Assembly: GCF_963668475.1 (NCBI RefSeq)
Contig: NZ_OY764544.1
Span: 2,666,001-2,730,000 of the forward strand
DNA: 64,000 bases
Source of the DNA: an uncultured Methanospirillum sp.
Lineage (GTDB): Archaea > Halobacteriota > Methanomicrobia > Methanomicrobiales > Methanospirillaceae
Direction: 5' to 3'
In this document: in pieces, positions 17,808 through 30,353 of the stretch
Numbering within the stretch: the stretch's first letter is position 1
How the letters are laid out: each line of letters opens with the position of its first letter
Notes under the pieces: generated by a model
What the model was told of the DNA's origin: nothing
Databases searched by the model: none
The model's input: only the letters and a program-made list of their open reading frames with translations
Program-made: the position numbers and the translations under genes

Positions 17808-18510
17808 AGATCCAGTTGAGATACTGGTGCAGATGGCAGAACGGGGGGAGATAGATCCCTGGCATGTAAATATTATTGAGGTTACTGACCGGTTTTTTAC
17901 CGAGATGGAACGGCAGCGAACCCTGGATCTACGGGTATCAGGAAGGACTCTCTTCTATGCATCAACTCTTCTCAGGATAAAGTCTGATTATCTTTCGTTT
18001 GAGGAAGAGGATCCTGTACCAGAAGATATTGGTGAGAATGATGAGGAAGATGGGGGGTTCTTTGGTGAGTCCTCAAGGATGTCGGGAAATCCGATACTAT
18101 CACTGGAGCATGAGATAGTCAGGCGATTGGACCGGAAAAGTATGCGTAAGCAGCCGATCACCTTGTATGATCTGATTGCACTGCTTCGGAACGCAGAAAA
18201 AGAAGACCGCCGGCGTCAGCGCGATTCATGGGTCAGAGATGACGGCTGGTTTGCAGAGGATATTGTATCTATCGCACATGAGGAGGGGTACCATGAGAGT
18301 ATCGATGATGTCCTTCTGCAATGCTGCGGTTGTATCGAAGATCAGGGAGTTGCAACTCTCCGTGAGGTAGCTGGCAAACTGGGCTGGCCTGTCTCACAAG
18401 TGTATATTCCCCTTCTGTTTCTGATGCATGATGGCAAGGTAGGTCTTCGGCAGGAGCATATGTTCGGCGAGTTGTACATCGAAAAACATGCGGGCGATCC
18501 TGCGGCTTGA
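17800..18510 (+). CDS. scpA: Segregation and condensation protein A (kleisin)
   Basis: ScpA is the kleisin that bridges the two SMC heads. The 236-residue product has the N-terminal EDPVEILVQMAERGEIDPWHVNIIEVTDRF and LRVSGRTLFYASTLLRIKS motifs characteristic of the family. An acidic linker follows (about 70-95), and a C-terminal winged-helix-like region (about 165-230) contacts the SMC head. It overlaps smc by 8 bp. No scpB-like gene follows; the rRNA operon comes next. Confidence 0.94.
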   Translation: MIEDPVEILVQMAERGEIDPWHVNIIEVTDRFFTEMERQRTLDLRVSGRTLFYASTLLRIKSDYLSFEEEDPVPEDIGENDEEDGGFFGESSRMSGNPILSLEHEIVRRLDRKSMRKQPITLYDLIALLRNAEKEDRRRQRDSWVRDDGWFAEDIVSIAHEEGYHESIDDVLLQCCGCIEDQGVATLREVAGKLGWPVSQVYIPLLFLMHDGKVGLRQEHMFGELYIEKHAGDPAA

Positions 18511-18710
18511 GAGAAGATGAGTTGCCTTGAGTGGACCGTCAGGCTGCGCTCATCTGGTGTGGTTGAGATCTTCGCTTCAGATAATGCCTGTTCAAAAGAT
18601 TCTATTTTCAAAAAAATTCAATTTTACAAGATTTCAGTGTGTTCATTCGTAGTTGAATGCGACATCAGATCGCACACATTTCGCGAATGAAATCGGTGCG
18701 CATGAGTAAT

Positions 18711-18720
18711 GCTTATATGT
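18711..18720 (+). promoter_or_regulatory. Candidate upstream rRNA promoter (P1 TATA box)
   Basis: GCTTATATGT lies about 260 bp before mature 16S rRNA in the GC-richer leader after scpA. It is one of two box-A-like sites there. Confidence 0.45.
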
Positions 18721-18765
18721 GCCGGAGTGTAAGTAGTAAATCCCACTCGCCTTAAAGTGAGTGCG

Positions 18766-18844
18766 AAACGGCTCAAACGTTGTTGTTTGGGGGTGGATGC
18801 CTGCAAAGGTATATAAGCCTTCGAACACAACGTTAGAGGCCGTT
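18766..18844. repeat. Inverted repeat bracketing the second rRNA TATA box
   Basis: AAACGGC..AACGTTGT at 18766-18785 is mirrored as ACAACGTT....GCCGTTT at 18827-18844. The arms are roughly 20 bp with a few mismatches and enclose the P2 TATA box. This could be a regulator site, a cruciform, or, if transcribed from P1, a leader hairpin that hides P2. Confidence 0.55.
18808..18817 (+). promoter_or_regulatory. Candidate main rRNA promoter (P2 TATA box)
   Basis: GGTATATAAG is the strongest box-A match upstream of the rRNA genes, about 165 bp before mature 16S. Initiation about 25 bp downstream would leave the whole 16S processing stem in the transcript. Confidence 0.6.
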
Positions 18845-18894
18845 TAGATGGGAGCCCGAACTGTGAACAGCGATGTTGCAACGGGTTCGACATA

Positions 18895-18929
18895 GGAATA
18901 CTGATGGTGTGGACATCTGTCCGCACCCG
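18895..18929 (+). other. 16S rRNA processing stem, 5' arm
   Basis: GGAATACTGATGGT, a short mismatched part, then CTGTCCG and CACCCG pair with 20468-20503. The long helix brings the 16S ends together, and its interrupted middle is a candidate bulge-helix-bulge site for the tRNA-splicing endonuclease that excises archaeal pre-16S rRNA. Confidence 0.8.
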
Positions 18930-18973
18930 CCAATAGTCCGAGCAAGTGTGCGTTGCGAAAAGTAACCAAACAA

Positions 18974-20440
<1,467 letters not shown>

Positions 20441-20467
20441 AACGATTTATAAGCGGTATTATTGCAA

Positions 20468-20503
20468 CGGGTGCCGGACAGACCATAAAACCATCAGTAT
20501 TCC
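20468..20503 (+). other. 16S rRNA processing stem, 3' arm
   Basis: CGGGTG, CGGACAG and ACCATCAGTATTCC are complementary to 18895-18929, closing the pre-16S loop just upstream of tRNA-Ala. Confidence 0.8.
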
Positions 20504-20515
20504 GGAATAAATGGT

Positions 20516-20588
20516 GGGCTCGTAGCTCAGTTGGAAGAGCGCGGCGTTTGCAACGCCGAGGCCTGGGGTTCAAATCCCCACGGGTCCA
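20516..20588 (+). tRNA. tRNA-Ala (anticodon TGC)
   Basis: A 73-nt cloverleaf in the 16S-23S spacer, the standard place for tRNA-Ala in euryarchaea. Acceptor GGGCTCG pairs with CGGGTCC, the anticodon loop is TTTGCAA with TGC at 20549-20551, and the T arm is GGGGTTCAAATCCCC. The discriminator is A, and CCA is not encoded. There is no intron. Confidence 0.98.
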
Positions 20589-20663
20589 CTGCCAGTGCAC
20601 CAGGTGATGCAAATCGCCGGGGAAGGGCTTGAGACCCCGTGAAATCGGGGCGATGATAGGCCG

Positions 20664-20714
20664 TGTATAGGAATTGCTGCGTTTAGGACGTTAAATGGGT
20701 TTGACGGAACTGGA
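20664..20714 (+). other. 23S rRNA processing stem, 5' arm
   Basis: TGTAT, GGAAT, GCTGCGTTTAG, GGGTTTGA and GAACTGGA segments pair with 23630-23680 across about 50 bp with internal mismatches. This is the pre-23S processing helix. Confidence 0.8.
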
Positions 20715-20719
20715 CGAGC

Positions 20720-23625
<2,906 letters not shown>

Positions 23626-23629
23626 TTCT

Positions 23630-23680
23630 TCCAGTTCTTCAAACCCAGACGAAATTCTAAACGCAGCACATTCCAATACA
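23630..23680 (+). other. 23S rRNA processing stem, 3' arm
   Basis: TCCAGTTC, TCAAACCC, CTAAACGCAGC, ATTCC and ATACA are complementary to 20664-20714 and close the pre-23S loop ahead of tRNA-Cys. Confidence 0.8.
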
Positions 23681-23703
23681 TAGTCTTGACTAACTCAAGC
23701 TAG

Positions 23704-23775
23704 GCCAAGGTGGCGGAGCGGCCACGCGGTTGACTGCAGATCAACTATACTCCGGTTCAAATCCGGACCTTGGCT
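23704..23775 (+). tRNA. tRNA-Cys (anticodon GCA)
   Basis: A 72-nt cloverleaf. Acceptor GCCAAGG pairs with CCTTGGC, anticodon stem GTTGA/TCAAC carries loop CTGCAGA with GCA at 23736-23738, and the T arm is TCCGGTTCAAATCCGGA. The discriminator U is a tRNA-Cys identity element. It lies between the 23S and 5S genes. Confidence 0.97.
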
Positions 23776-23778
23776 CTC

Positions 23779-23899
23779 AATAGCGGCCAAAGCAGGTGTG
23801 TCACACCCGGTCTCTTTCCGAACCCGGAAGTTAAGACACCTCACGTAGAAGCCAGTACTGAGGTACGCGAGTCCTCGGGAGAACCTCTACGCTGCTATT
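23779..23899 (+). rRNA. rrf: 5S ribosomal RNA
   Basis: About 121 nt. The ends AATAGCGGC and GCTGCTATT form helix I, and the conserved GTGTCACACCCGGTCTCTTTCCGAACCCGGAAGTTAAG is recognisable in the 5' half (23805-23845). It follows tRNA-Cys by 3 nt, so it is released from the same precursor. Confidence 0.95.
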
Positions 23900-23913
23900 G
23901 TTCTTATTCTAAC

Positions 23914-23988
23914 GCTGATATAGTGTAGTTCGGTCAATCATGTTGGACTCTCACTCCATCGACTGGGGTTCAAATCCCCATATCAGCA
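23914..23988 (+). tRNA. tRNA-Glu (anticodon CTC)
   Basis: A 75-nt cloverleaf. Acceptor GCTGATA pairs with TATCAGC and the discriminator is A. The D arm TAGTGTAGTTCGGTCAATCA is typical of tRNA-Glu. The anticodon loop is CTCTCAC with CTC at 23950-23952, reading GAG. The anticodon stem has a T-T pair at its outer end. It is the last gene of the rRNA operon; a short T-run at 24019-24023 may end transcription. Confidence 0.95.
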
Positions 23989-24007
23989 TCCGGACAATTG
24001 TCTAAAT

Positions 24008-24015
24008 CTTATATA
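24008..24015 (+). promoter_or_regulatory. TATA-like box before the histone remnant
   Basis: CTTATATA lies about 40 bp ahead of the ATG at 24051 and could be the surviving promoter of the broken histone gene. Confidence 0.35.
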
Positions 24016-24050
24016 CAATTTTTCCACTACGTTACCGATCACTCATCTCA

Positions 24051-24216
24051 ATGATACCGATCGGTTTCATGGTTTCAACTTCGATTACCAGAATTGATCA
24101 AAGCAGAAGCATACATAAAAGAACTTGCAAAAGAAGCGAACAAAATCACATCACATGTCGGGTGAAAGACTATCAAGTCGGAAGATGTGGAGATGGCTAT
24201 AGAAAACATCTACCTT
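24051..24216 (+). pseudogene. Broken archaeal histone gene (histone-fold remnant)
   Basis: In the frame beginning at 24091 the translation reads PELIKAEAYIKELAKEAN then KITSHVG, a TGA at 24163-24165, then KTIKSEDVEMAIENI. Archaeal histones end helix 2 and loop 2 with KLAxHAGRKTIKxEDIELA, so the match spans the most conserved part, with the expected Arg codon replaced by the stop (CGA to TGA is one change). Upstream in the same frame is another stop (24051 region), while the ATG at 24051 in a different frame gives MIPIGFMV, like the usual histone N-terminus. At least two lesions therefore exist. Downstream to 24510 I see only AT-rich non-coding DNA. Confidence 0.6.
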
Positions 24217-24519
24217 TTTTCTCGCCATATTTTTGATCCAACTTTTTTTGGTCGAACTTTTCCAAATCCACCCGCCGATGAGTATATTTTTTATTTCTAC
24301 TTATTACGCGCAATTCATAAGGCCGTGCTTTTTTACTATATGACTAACTTTCCGATATCTTACAATTGGTAATTATTTACTTTCAAAGATCTTTTTCACC
24401 ACAAATCACCGCATCTTCCATATTTATTTTTTATTTTATTATATAAGACAATTAAAAACACCAAACGATTCTAAAAGGTAATTTAAATAAATCTCTGTCA
24501 ATAATATCAACTTGATTAA

Positions 24520-24528
24520 GTTTATATG
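24520..24528 (+). promoter_or_regulatory. TATA box of the tungstate uptake operon
   Basis: GTTTATATG is about 30 bp before the tupA start codon; a short 5' leader is expected. Confidence 0.5.
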
Positions 24529-24553
24529 ATTGTGAAAAAGAGGGTATTACGAT

Positions 24554-25492
24554 ATGATGAAGAGAGCAGTACTTGGGACTATTCTACTGATTGCTGCATT
24601 GGTCCTATGCAGTGGAGTAGCAGTTTCTGCAGAGAAGATCAAGGATATCAATGGCACTAAGCATGCCAATGACCGACTTTTGATCGGAACTACTACCAGC
24701 CTTGATGCAACCGGGGTTCTTGATGAACTTGCCAAACAATTTGAGGCTGACAATAATGTCAAGATAGAATGGATCGCTGTGGGAACCGGTCAGGCTATTG
24801 GTTATGGAAATTCTGGAGATGTTGATATCGTCATGGTTCATGACCGGGCTGCAGAGAACAAGTTCCTTGAATCTGGTAATGGACTTGATCGGAGAGTCTT
24901 TGGATCCAACTACTTCATGATTGCAGGCCCGGAATCTGATCCTGCCAAGATCGCAGGAAAGAGTGCAACTGAAGCGTTTAAAACTATTGCAGATGCAGGA
25001 AAGACTGACAGCAAAGTTGTCTTTGTCTCCCGCGGAGATGGATCCGGAACCCATGCACGTGAAAAACTCCTCTGGAAAGGTGCAGGTCTTGATTACTCTG
25101 AAGTAAACAAATCTTCGTGGTATATCGATGCAGCATCAGGAATGGGTCAGACCCTCAACATGGCAAACGAGAAGGATGCGTATGTATTAACTGATTCTTC
25201 GACCTACAACACAATGGCCGGAAATCTCACTCTCAAACCAGTAATCACTGATGGTTCTGATCTCCTGAATGTGTATGCAGTAATTCGGGTCAACCCGGAC
25301 AAATTCTCAGATGCAGACATAAATGTTGACACTGGAAAGAAATGGGAGAACTTCCTCATCAGTGATGCAACCCAGAAGTGGCTGGCCGATTTTGGAACTG
25401 AGAAATATGGAAAGCCACTCTTCGTTCCGGCAAAAGGCGATGCTGCAAAATTAAACGTAACTGAAGAAGAAATTTCCAGTCCGGTTGCGTAA
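24554..25492 (+). CDS. tupA: Tungstate ABC transporter, substrate-binding protein
   Basis: A 312-residue secreted or lipid-anchored binding protein of the TupA type, which captures tungstate outside the membrane. A signal peptide occupies about residues 1-26. The mature part starts LLIGTTTSLDATGVLDEL, and GTGQAIGYGNSGDVDIVMVHDRAAE is the hallmark ligand-loop arrangement of TupA. SRGDGSGTHARE and ASGMGQTL also match. It is the first gene of a four-gene cluster. Tungsten fits the W/Mo enzymes encoded downstream; phosphate- or molybdate-binding proteins are less likely from these motifs. Confidence 0.92.
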   Translation: MMKRAVLGTILLIAALVLCSGVAVSAEKIKDINGTKHANDRLLIGTTTSLDATGVLDELAKQFEADNNVKIEWIAVGTGQAIGYGNSGDVDIVMVHDRAAENKFLESGNGLDRRVFGSNYFMIAGPESDPAKIAGKSATEAFKTIADAGKTDSKVVFVSRGDGSGTHAREKLLWKGAGLDYSEVNKSSWYIDAASGMGQTLNMANEKDAYVLTDSSTYNTMAGNLTLKPVITDGSDLLNVYAVIRVNPDKFSDADINVDTGKKWENFLISDATQKWLADFGTEKYGKPLFVPAKGDAAKLNVTEEEISSPVA

Positions 25493-25525
25493 ACCTTTAC
25501 CGGTTAGACCTCTTTTTTTATACTG

Positions 25526-26212
25526 ATGGAAGACCTCGCATCAGCGATCTATACTGCAATTACGCTGCTAATTACATGGAATCCTGATGTTATTGAGATA
25601 ACAGCACGAACCCTGGAGATTACATTTACATCAGTGGCAATAAGTACAATAATTGCTCTTCCTTTAGGGACCCTGATAAATTTCAACCAATTTAAAGGAA
25701 AGAAGACATTAATCAGCCTGATTCAGACATTATACTCACTCCCAACTGTGATAGTCGGGTTAGTCTGCTATATGCTCCTCTCACGTACAGGCCCGCTCGG
25801 ATTTTTAGGATTTCTTTTTACTCCAAACGGTATGATCTTTGGTCAGACCATTCTTGTAATCCCGATAATGACTGGATTGACAATAGCAGCCCTGCAGAAC
25901 ATAAATCCAATCATAACTGATACAATCCGGTCACTTGGAGCCACAAAATACCAGTTTCTCATGAGTCATATCAGAGAAGCAAGATTTACAATAATGGCAG
26001 CGGTTGTGATTGGATTCTCCAGAGCAATATCTGAAGTTGGAGCAGCTATCATGATCGGTGGAAATATTAAAGGTCATACCAGAGTTCTGACCACTGCGAT
26101 ATCCCTCCAGACATCAATGGGAAATTTTACTCTTTCTCTGGCTCTTGGAATAATCCTTCTAGGCATCGCGTTGATCATCAATTTACTAATGGGTTACCTC
26201 CAACAGCGGTGA
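25526..26212 (+). CDS. tupB: Tungstate ABC transporter, permease
   Basis: A 228-residue integral membrane protein with about five to six hydrophobic helices. The ABC-permease EAA loop is seen in IRSLGATKYQFLMSHIREARFTI, followed by IGFSRAISEVGAAIMIGGNI, typical of the TupB/ModB group. It starts 33 bp after tupA and ends 3 bp before tupC. Confidence 0.92.
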   Translation: MEDLASAIYTAITLLITWNPDVIEITARTLEITFTSVAISTIIALPLGTLINFNQFKGKKTLISLIQTLYSLPTVIVGLVCYMLLSRTGPLGFLGFLFTPNGMIFGQTILVIPIMTGLTIAALQNINPIITDTIRSLGATKYQFLMSHIREARFTIMAAVVIGFSRAISEVGAAIMIGGNIKGHTRVLTTAISLQTSMGNFTLSLALGIILLGIALIINLLMGYLQQR

Positions 26213-26215
26213 ATC

Positions 26216-27304
26216 ATGATACAATTACAAGAGATATCAAAATCCTTTGGAGATCGTCTAATCCTCAACAATATTACTGCAGAAATTCCATCCGGGAAAA
26301 TTTTTACCATCATCGGTCCATCAGGACAGGGGAAAACCACTCTCCTCAGACTTATCAATCTCCTCGATACTCCATCCAGCGGCCACATCACCGTTAATGG
26401 TATTCCTCTTTCGAATCATAAAAACACCACCGATACCAGACGTAAAATGGGAATGGTTTTTCAGACTCCGGTAGCATTCAACGAAACTGTGTCGGCAAAT
26501 ATCGCTATGGGTTTGAAATATCGGGGTGTTTCTAAGGAAGAGATTAAGAGGCGAGTGCTCGAGAAGATCGATGAGATTGGGTTATCCGGATATGAACATA
26601 GAAAAGCCCGAACTCTTTCAGGTGGAGAGATGCAACGTGTCTCACTTGCCCGTGTCATGATCACAAACCCTGATCTCCTTCTTCTGGATGAACCAACTGC
26701 GAACCTTGATCCAGTATCTACAGCAAAAATTGAGGAGCTCATCAGATACTACAACCGGACCTGTGGGACTACTGTAATCATGTCATCACATGATCTCTAT
26801 CAGGGTCAACGAATGGCTGATATTATTGCTGTAATGATGGATGGGAGATTTGTTCAGTTTGGTGAGACAACTCATGTTTTTTCAGAACCGTGCTCGGCAG
26901 ATGTAGCACGGTTTATTGGAATTCGAAATATTCTCCCGGGAGTAGCAAGCCCGTTTGATAATGGTCTTGTTCAGGTAGATCTCGGTGGTGTGATAATTTA
27001 CTCAATGAGCTCTATTCCACAAAAAGAAGTGATGGTTGCTATAAGGCCGGAAGAGATCACATTGCATATTGATGAGAGAGGAAAAACCAGCGCAAGGAAT
27101 GTCCTGTCCGGAATTATCACTGATGTTCAGCCTTATGGTGTCATCAATCATGTTCTGGTCTCTTGTAATGGTATAGTACTGGCCTCACAAGTTACGCTGC
27201 AATCAGTCCGGGAGATGAATCTCAAACGGGGAATGGAGGTTCAGTTGTCATTTAAAGCACCATCTGTTCATCTGATGCCACAAAACCCGACTGTTCAAGT
27301 ATAG
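26216..27304 (+). CDS. tupC: Tungstate ABC transporter, ATP-binding protein
   Basis: A 362-residue ATPase that powers TupB. The N-terminal domain has Walker A GPSGQGKTT, signature LSGGEMQRVSLA and Walker B LLLLDEPTANLD, followed by the SSHDL switch. From about residue 235 a C-terminal extension (TOBE-like) carries VAIRPEEITLHI and later VSCNGIVLASQV, a fold that in ModC/WtpC binds the oxyanion and can regulate transport. It lies 3 bp after tupB. Confidence 0.93.
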   Translation: MIQLQEISKSFGDRLILNNITAEIPSGKIFTIIGPSGQGKTTLLRLINLLDTPSSGHITVNGIPLSNHKNTTDTRRKMGMVFQTPVAFNETVSANIAMGLKYRGVSKEEIKRRVLEKIDEIGLSGYEHRKARTLSGGEMQRVSLARVMITNPDLLLLDEPTANLDPVSTAKIEELIRYYNRTCGTTVIMSSHDLYQGQRMADIIAVMMDGRFVQFGETTHVFSEPCSADVARFIGIRNILPGVASPFDNGLVQVDLGGVIIYSMSSIPQKEVMVAIRPEEITLHIDERGKTSARNVLSGIITDVQPYGVINHVLVSCNGIVLASQVTLQSVREMNLKRGMEVQLSFKAPSVHLMPQNPTVQV

Positions 27305-27319
27305 TCATTTTAGAATTGT

Positions 27320-28429
27320 ATGATATCGCTAGGAGATTTTACAGGATCTGTAGGAAATTTTGGCACAGTACTCCCACTCTTAGTCGCAATATCTGTCACA
27401 TCGGGGATGTCACTCTCTCTGATGCTCCTTTTATGTGGGGGATGGTACATCCTTTCAGGAATTATCTATAAAGTTCCCATCTCTGTTGAGCCGTTAAAAG
27501 CAGTTGCAGCGATCTCCATTGCCGGGCATTTTTCTCAAGAAATAATCATTGCATCAGGAATTTTAATCGGAATTTTCTTTATATTTCTTGGTGTTTTTCA
27601 TGGGATGGATTGGATACAACATCATATCCCGTCATCGGTAGTGAGAGGCCTCCAGTTAGGTCTTGGATTCATCCTTTTAAAAAGTTCATTACTTGATTTT
27701 GGACTATTGGATAAACCATCATTTGTCATTGGAATCTTCTGCATAGTTCTTGTGTATCTTTTCAGAAGGATCAGACAAACTCCTGATTTTTCAGCACTCT
27801 TATTATTTGCATTGGGAATTGCCTGCGTTTTTTATAGTAATGGAATTCCGCAATTGAACCCTCCTGTTCTTCCAACATTAGTTCTTCCCGCCATGTCTGA
27901 TTTTAATACTGCAGGGATGAATCTGGTTCTCCCACAGATACCGATAACGATCGCGAATGCAATTCTTGCAACATCTCTTCTTATCAGTGATCTCTATCAA
28001 TACAAAGTCTCCCCAAATAAGTTGAGTATTTCTGTAGGATGTATGAGCCTGACAACCTCTATGCTTGGGGGATTTCCATTATGTCACGGAGCCGGTGGTG
28101 TTGCAGCCCATCGCAGGTTTGGAGGAAAAAGCGGATATACGATGATAATAGGAGGAGTGATCCTTATCTGGCTTGCATCACTTTTTACAAATCCTGCCCT
28201 GATTCAGAGTTTCCCCCAGGGACTATTTGGAGTGCTCCTGATGGTTGTGGCGGCAGAGTTAATCGCTCAGGGAATCCGTACTGATAATCGCTTCATCTCC
28301 GGATGTATGGTACTCATAGCCATATTTGGTGGAATGGCACTATCATTTATTGGGGGGGTTATTATTGCAATGGCATACCCACATCTGGAAACTTACATTT
28401 CCAGGAAAGGACTCCAGAGAAGGATATGA
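27320..28429 (+). CDS. MOT1-like molybdate/sulfate transporter
   Basis: A 369-residue protein with about ten membrane helices. It starts MISLGDFTGSVGNFGTVLPLL, and the internal repeats VPISVEPLKAVAAIS and GGFPLCHGAGGVAAHRRFGGKSG are the two signature motifs of the MOT1 family related to SulP carriers. It is a secondary transporter, probably for molybdate. It follows tupC by 15 bp, so the cell appears to express a tungstate pump and a molybdate carrier together. Confidence 0.88.
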   Translation: MISLGDFTGSVGNFGTVLPLLVAISVTSGMSLSLMLLLCGGWYILSGIIYKVPISVEPLKAVAAISIAGHFSQEIIIASGILIGIFFIFLGVFHGMDWIQHHIPSSVVRGLQLGLGFILLKSSLLDFGLLDKPSFVIGIFCIVLVYLFRRIRQTPDFSALLLFALGIACVFYSNGIPQLNPPVLPTLVLPAMSDFNTAGMNLVLPQIPITIANAILATSLLISDLYQYKVSPNKLSISVGCMSLTTSMLGGFPLCHGAGGVAAHRRFGGKSGYTMIIGGVILIWLASLFTNPALIQSFPQGLFGVLLMVVAAELIAQGIRTDNRFISGCMVLIAIFGGMALSFIGGVIIAMAYPHLETYISRKGLQRRI

Positions 28430-28547
28430 GGATGAATACATATCATCATTTGATCAGTGTATAAGACCAATCATACACCGGTTCTCGCATTCAAATCGTA
28501 TGGCTCTTATTGATCTGAAACAAATTGAATAATAATCAGGTAGTGCA

Positions 28548-29090
28548 GTGAAAGTAATCAAGATCCCAGCTCTCCTCTCAAGTGTTATCATTACCGCCCT
28601 CTCCGGTATTGACCTGATGGAGTTCACCCTTATTAATCACTGTCATTACTGTAAGGGACCTGTCAAATTTCATGATATCAGATTGAAGCGGTTTGCAACA
28701 GTGGTCGAAAATGGGGAGAAACGAATAATCAGTGTTCGGGTCTATAGATATTACTGCCAGGAGTGTGGAAAATTATGCTATGCTCGTGCTCCATTTTACC
28801 CGAATACAAAATTTGGATCACCTGTAGCTGATCTCTGTATGACGCTGGCCTGGGATCACTCCTTTAATCACGCTTCAAAAATACTCAATTCTGTAGGAGT
28901 GGTGATAGACCGGGGAACTATCCGGAATTTTTTGGCGCATGAGATCCCGCCGGTAAGTTATGCGAAGATATACGGACTACCCATTCCTCTTTCAATATGT
29001 TATCTGTCAGACCTCTTCTCCCGTAAATACTGGAATTACCCGGTGACACAAGAGGAGATACTGGAGGTTTGTGGGTTTCCAGTTAAATAG
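28548..29090 (+). CDS. Zinc-ribbon protein of unknown function in the Mo/W cluster
   Basis: A 180-residue soluble protein starting with GTG. Near residues 32-77 it has HCHYCKGPVKFHD and YYCQECGKLCYARAP, giving two CxxC pairs and an extra Cys. Then come a helical region (SPVADLCMTLAWDHSFNHASKILNSVG) and VDRGTIRNFLAHEIP, which looks like a helix-turn-helix. The zinc ribbon plus helical arrangement resembles the N-terminal part of some transposases but no DDE core follows. Placed 118 bp behind the molybdate transporter, it may be a metal-responsive regulator or a stable transposase derivative. Confidence 0.65.
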   Translation: MKVIKIPALLSSVIITALSGIDLMEFTLINHCHYCKGPVKFHDIRLKRFATVVENGEKRIISVRVYRYYCQECGKLCYARAPFYPNTKFGSPVADLCMTLAWDHSFNHASKILNSVGVVIDRGTIRNFLAHEIPPVSYAKIYGLPIPLSICYLSDLFSRKYWNYPVTQEEILEVCGFPVK

Positions 29091-29102
29091 GACAAATCTG
29101 TT

Positions 29103-30353
29103 TCAATACTCTCCCTGATCACGAAATACCTCAATAACCTTTTCAAAGGTATTCCCGTAGTTGTGTTCCCACTCTTCCCACTCATTCACTTTTGCAACGA
29201 CAGGGTTTCCTCGATGTTCACCGGCATGGTACCCGAACATTGTCTCTAATTCTGTCTGAAGTGCATGCATATACAAGGAATTGGGGATCTCCATTGGGCA
29301 ACGCTCCTCACATTGACCACAATTGATGCAGGAGTCTGCGATATGTGAGGCCCTAATGAGATGAAACATAAATGGGGGAGGAACCTGTCCGGGCTTGACG
29401 AGCCAGGGTTTTTTTGTTTGACAATCTTCACACACACAAAGGGGACAACCTTCAGTGCACTGATAGCACTTGATACACCGGGACATATCTAGCATCATAC
29501 TCTTCAGTAACTGGTCACCAGGTGGGATTTTTGAAAACTGATCAGAGCGACTTTTCAAGCTGAGTGCCTGCATCGCTTCTTCAACGCGGGTTCGGGCTTC
29601 TACTCCATGAGGGTCTGCAGCCTCAACCATGATAGCATGATTATTGATGGCTGATTCAAGAGTTACCGCACCCTTTTTGCTGCACACCTCAATGCACGTG
29701 GTATTCCCGGTATACTCCCCGATTACTCCCCAATCACCACAAACGAGATCACATTGCCTGGGAATTCTCGTCTGGCAACGCTGACAGCACAATCTCCGTC
29801 CATATCCCTCTTGTTCAAGGTCTTCGATTGGCAGTGAATACATAGTATCTGAAGTTTTAACCTGGCACATTCCTTGAGAAAAATAGATGGAACCAACAGT
29901 GTCTGGATCAAGACCGTATCTCTGATGAACCATTTTCCTGGCAATAATCGGATTTATGGTCCCGCTACAGTTTAACCCAATGAGGATGAGATTATCAAGG
30001 TTTATCCTGTTTCTTTTTGCAAGTTCGATGATTGCTTTTGCTTCACACCCTTTTACGACTACAGCAACATTCTGCCCGGGATTGCTTTGTAGGTACCGGT
30101 ATAGATATTTGGCATTGAGGAGAGTTCCGCAATATAATGATCCTGAACATAAAGCAACCTCCTGTGGGTTCGTTAATACTGCCATAGATGCATCATAGAT
30201 ATCAGCCCTTTTTTTCATCACTACGGCAGCATCTACGATCCTGCTTTCGAGTAGATGAACAAGTAATCCTGAAACAAATCCTCCAGAACTTCCTCTCTCC
30301 CGAATTATCGGATCTGTTGACCAGGCATAATACACATCCCGGGGACGGATCAT
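29103..30353 (-). CDS. fdhB: F420-reducing formate dehydrogenase, beta subunit (copy 1)
   Basis: FdhB holds FAD and iron-sulfur clusters and passes electrons from FdhA to coenzyme F420. The 416-residue protein has the FrhB/FdhB N-terminal core (GSSGGFVSGLLVHLL, CSGSLYCGTLLN, VVVKGCEAKAI and NCSGTINP), a CCQRCQTRIPRQCDLVCGDWG cysteine cluster, and two ferredoxin motifs near the end (RCIKCYQCTEGCPLCVC and CINCGQCEERCPM). It overlaps fdhA by 4 bp. A second, similar copy lies at 44.1-45.4 kb. Confidence 0.94.
   Translation of the reverse strand: MIRPRDVYYAWSTDPIIRERGSSGGFVSGLLVHLLESRIVDAAVVMKKRADIYDASMAVLTNPQEVALCSGSLYCGTLLNAKYLYRYLQSNPGQNVAVVVKGCEAKAIIELAKRNRINLDNLILIGLNCSGTINPIIARKMVHQRYGLDPDTVGSIYFSQGMCQVKTSDTMYSLPIEDLEQEGYGRRLCCQRCQTRIPRQCDLVCGDWGVIGEYTGNTTCIEVCSKKGAVTLESAINNHAIMVEAADPHGVEARTRVEEAMQALSLKSRSDQFSKIPPGDQLLKSMMLDMSRCIKCYQCTEGCPLCVCEDCQTKKPWLVKPGQVPPPFMFHLIRASHIADSCINCGQCEERCPMEIPNSLYMHALQTELETMFGYHAGEHRGNPVVAKVNEWEEWEHNYGNTFEKVIEVFRDQGEY

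Noticed and set aside
24163..24165. In-frame TGA in the histone-like frame read as selenocysteine
   Set aside because: No selenocysteine insertion element is visible, the site is a conserved Arg in histones, and a second lesion exists upstream.
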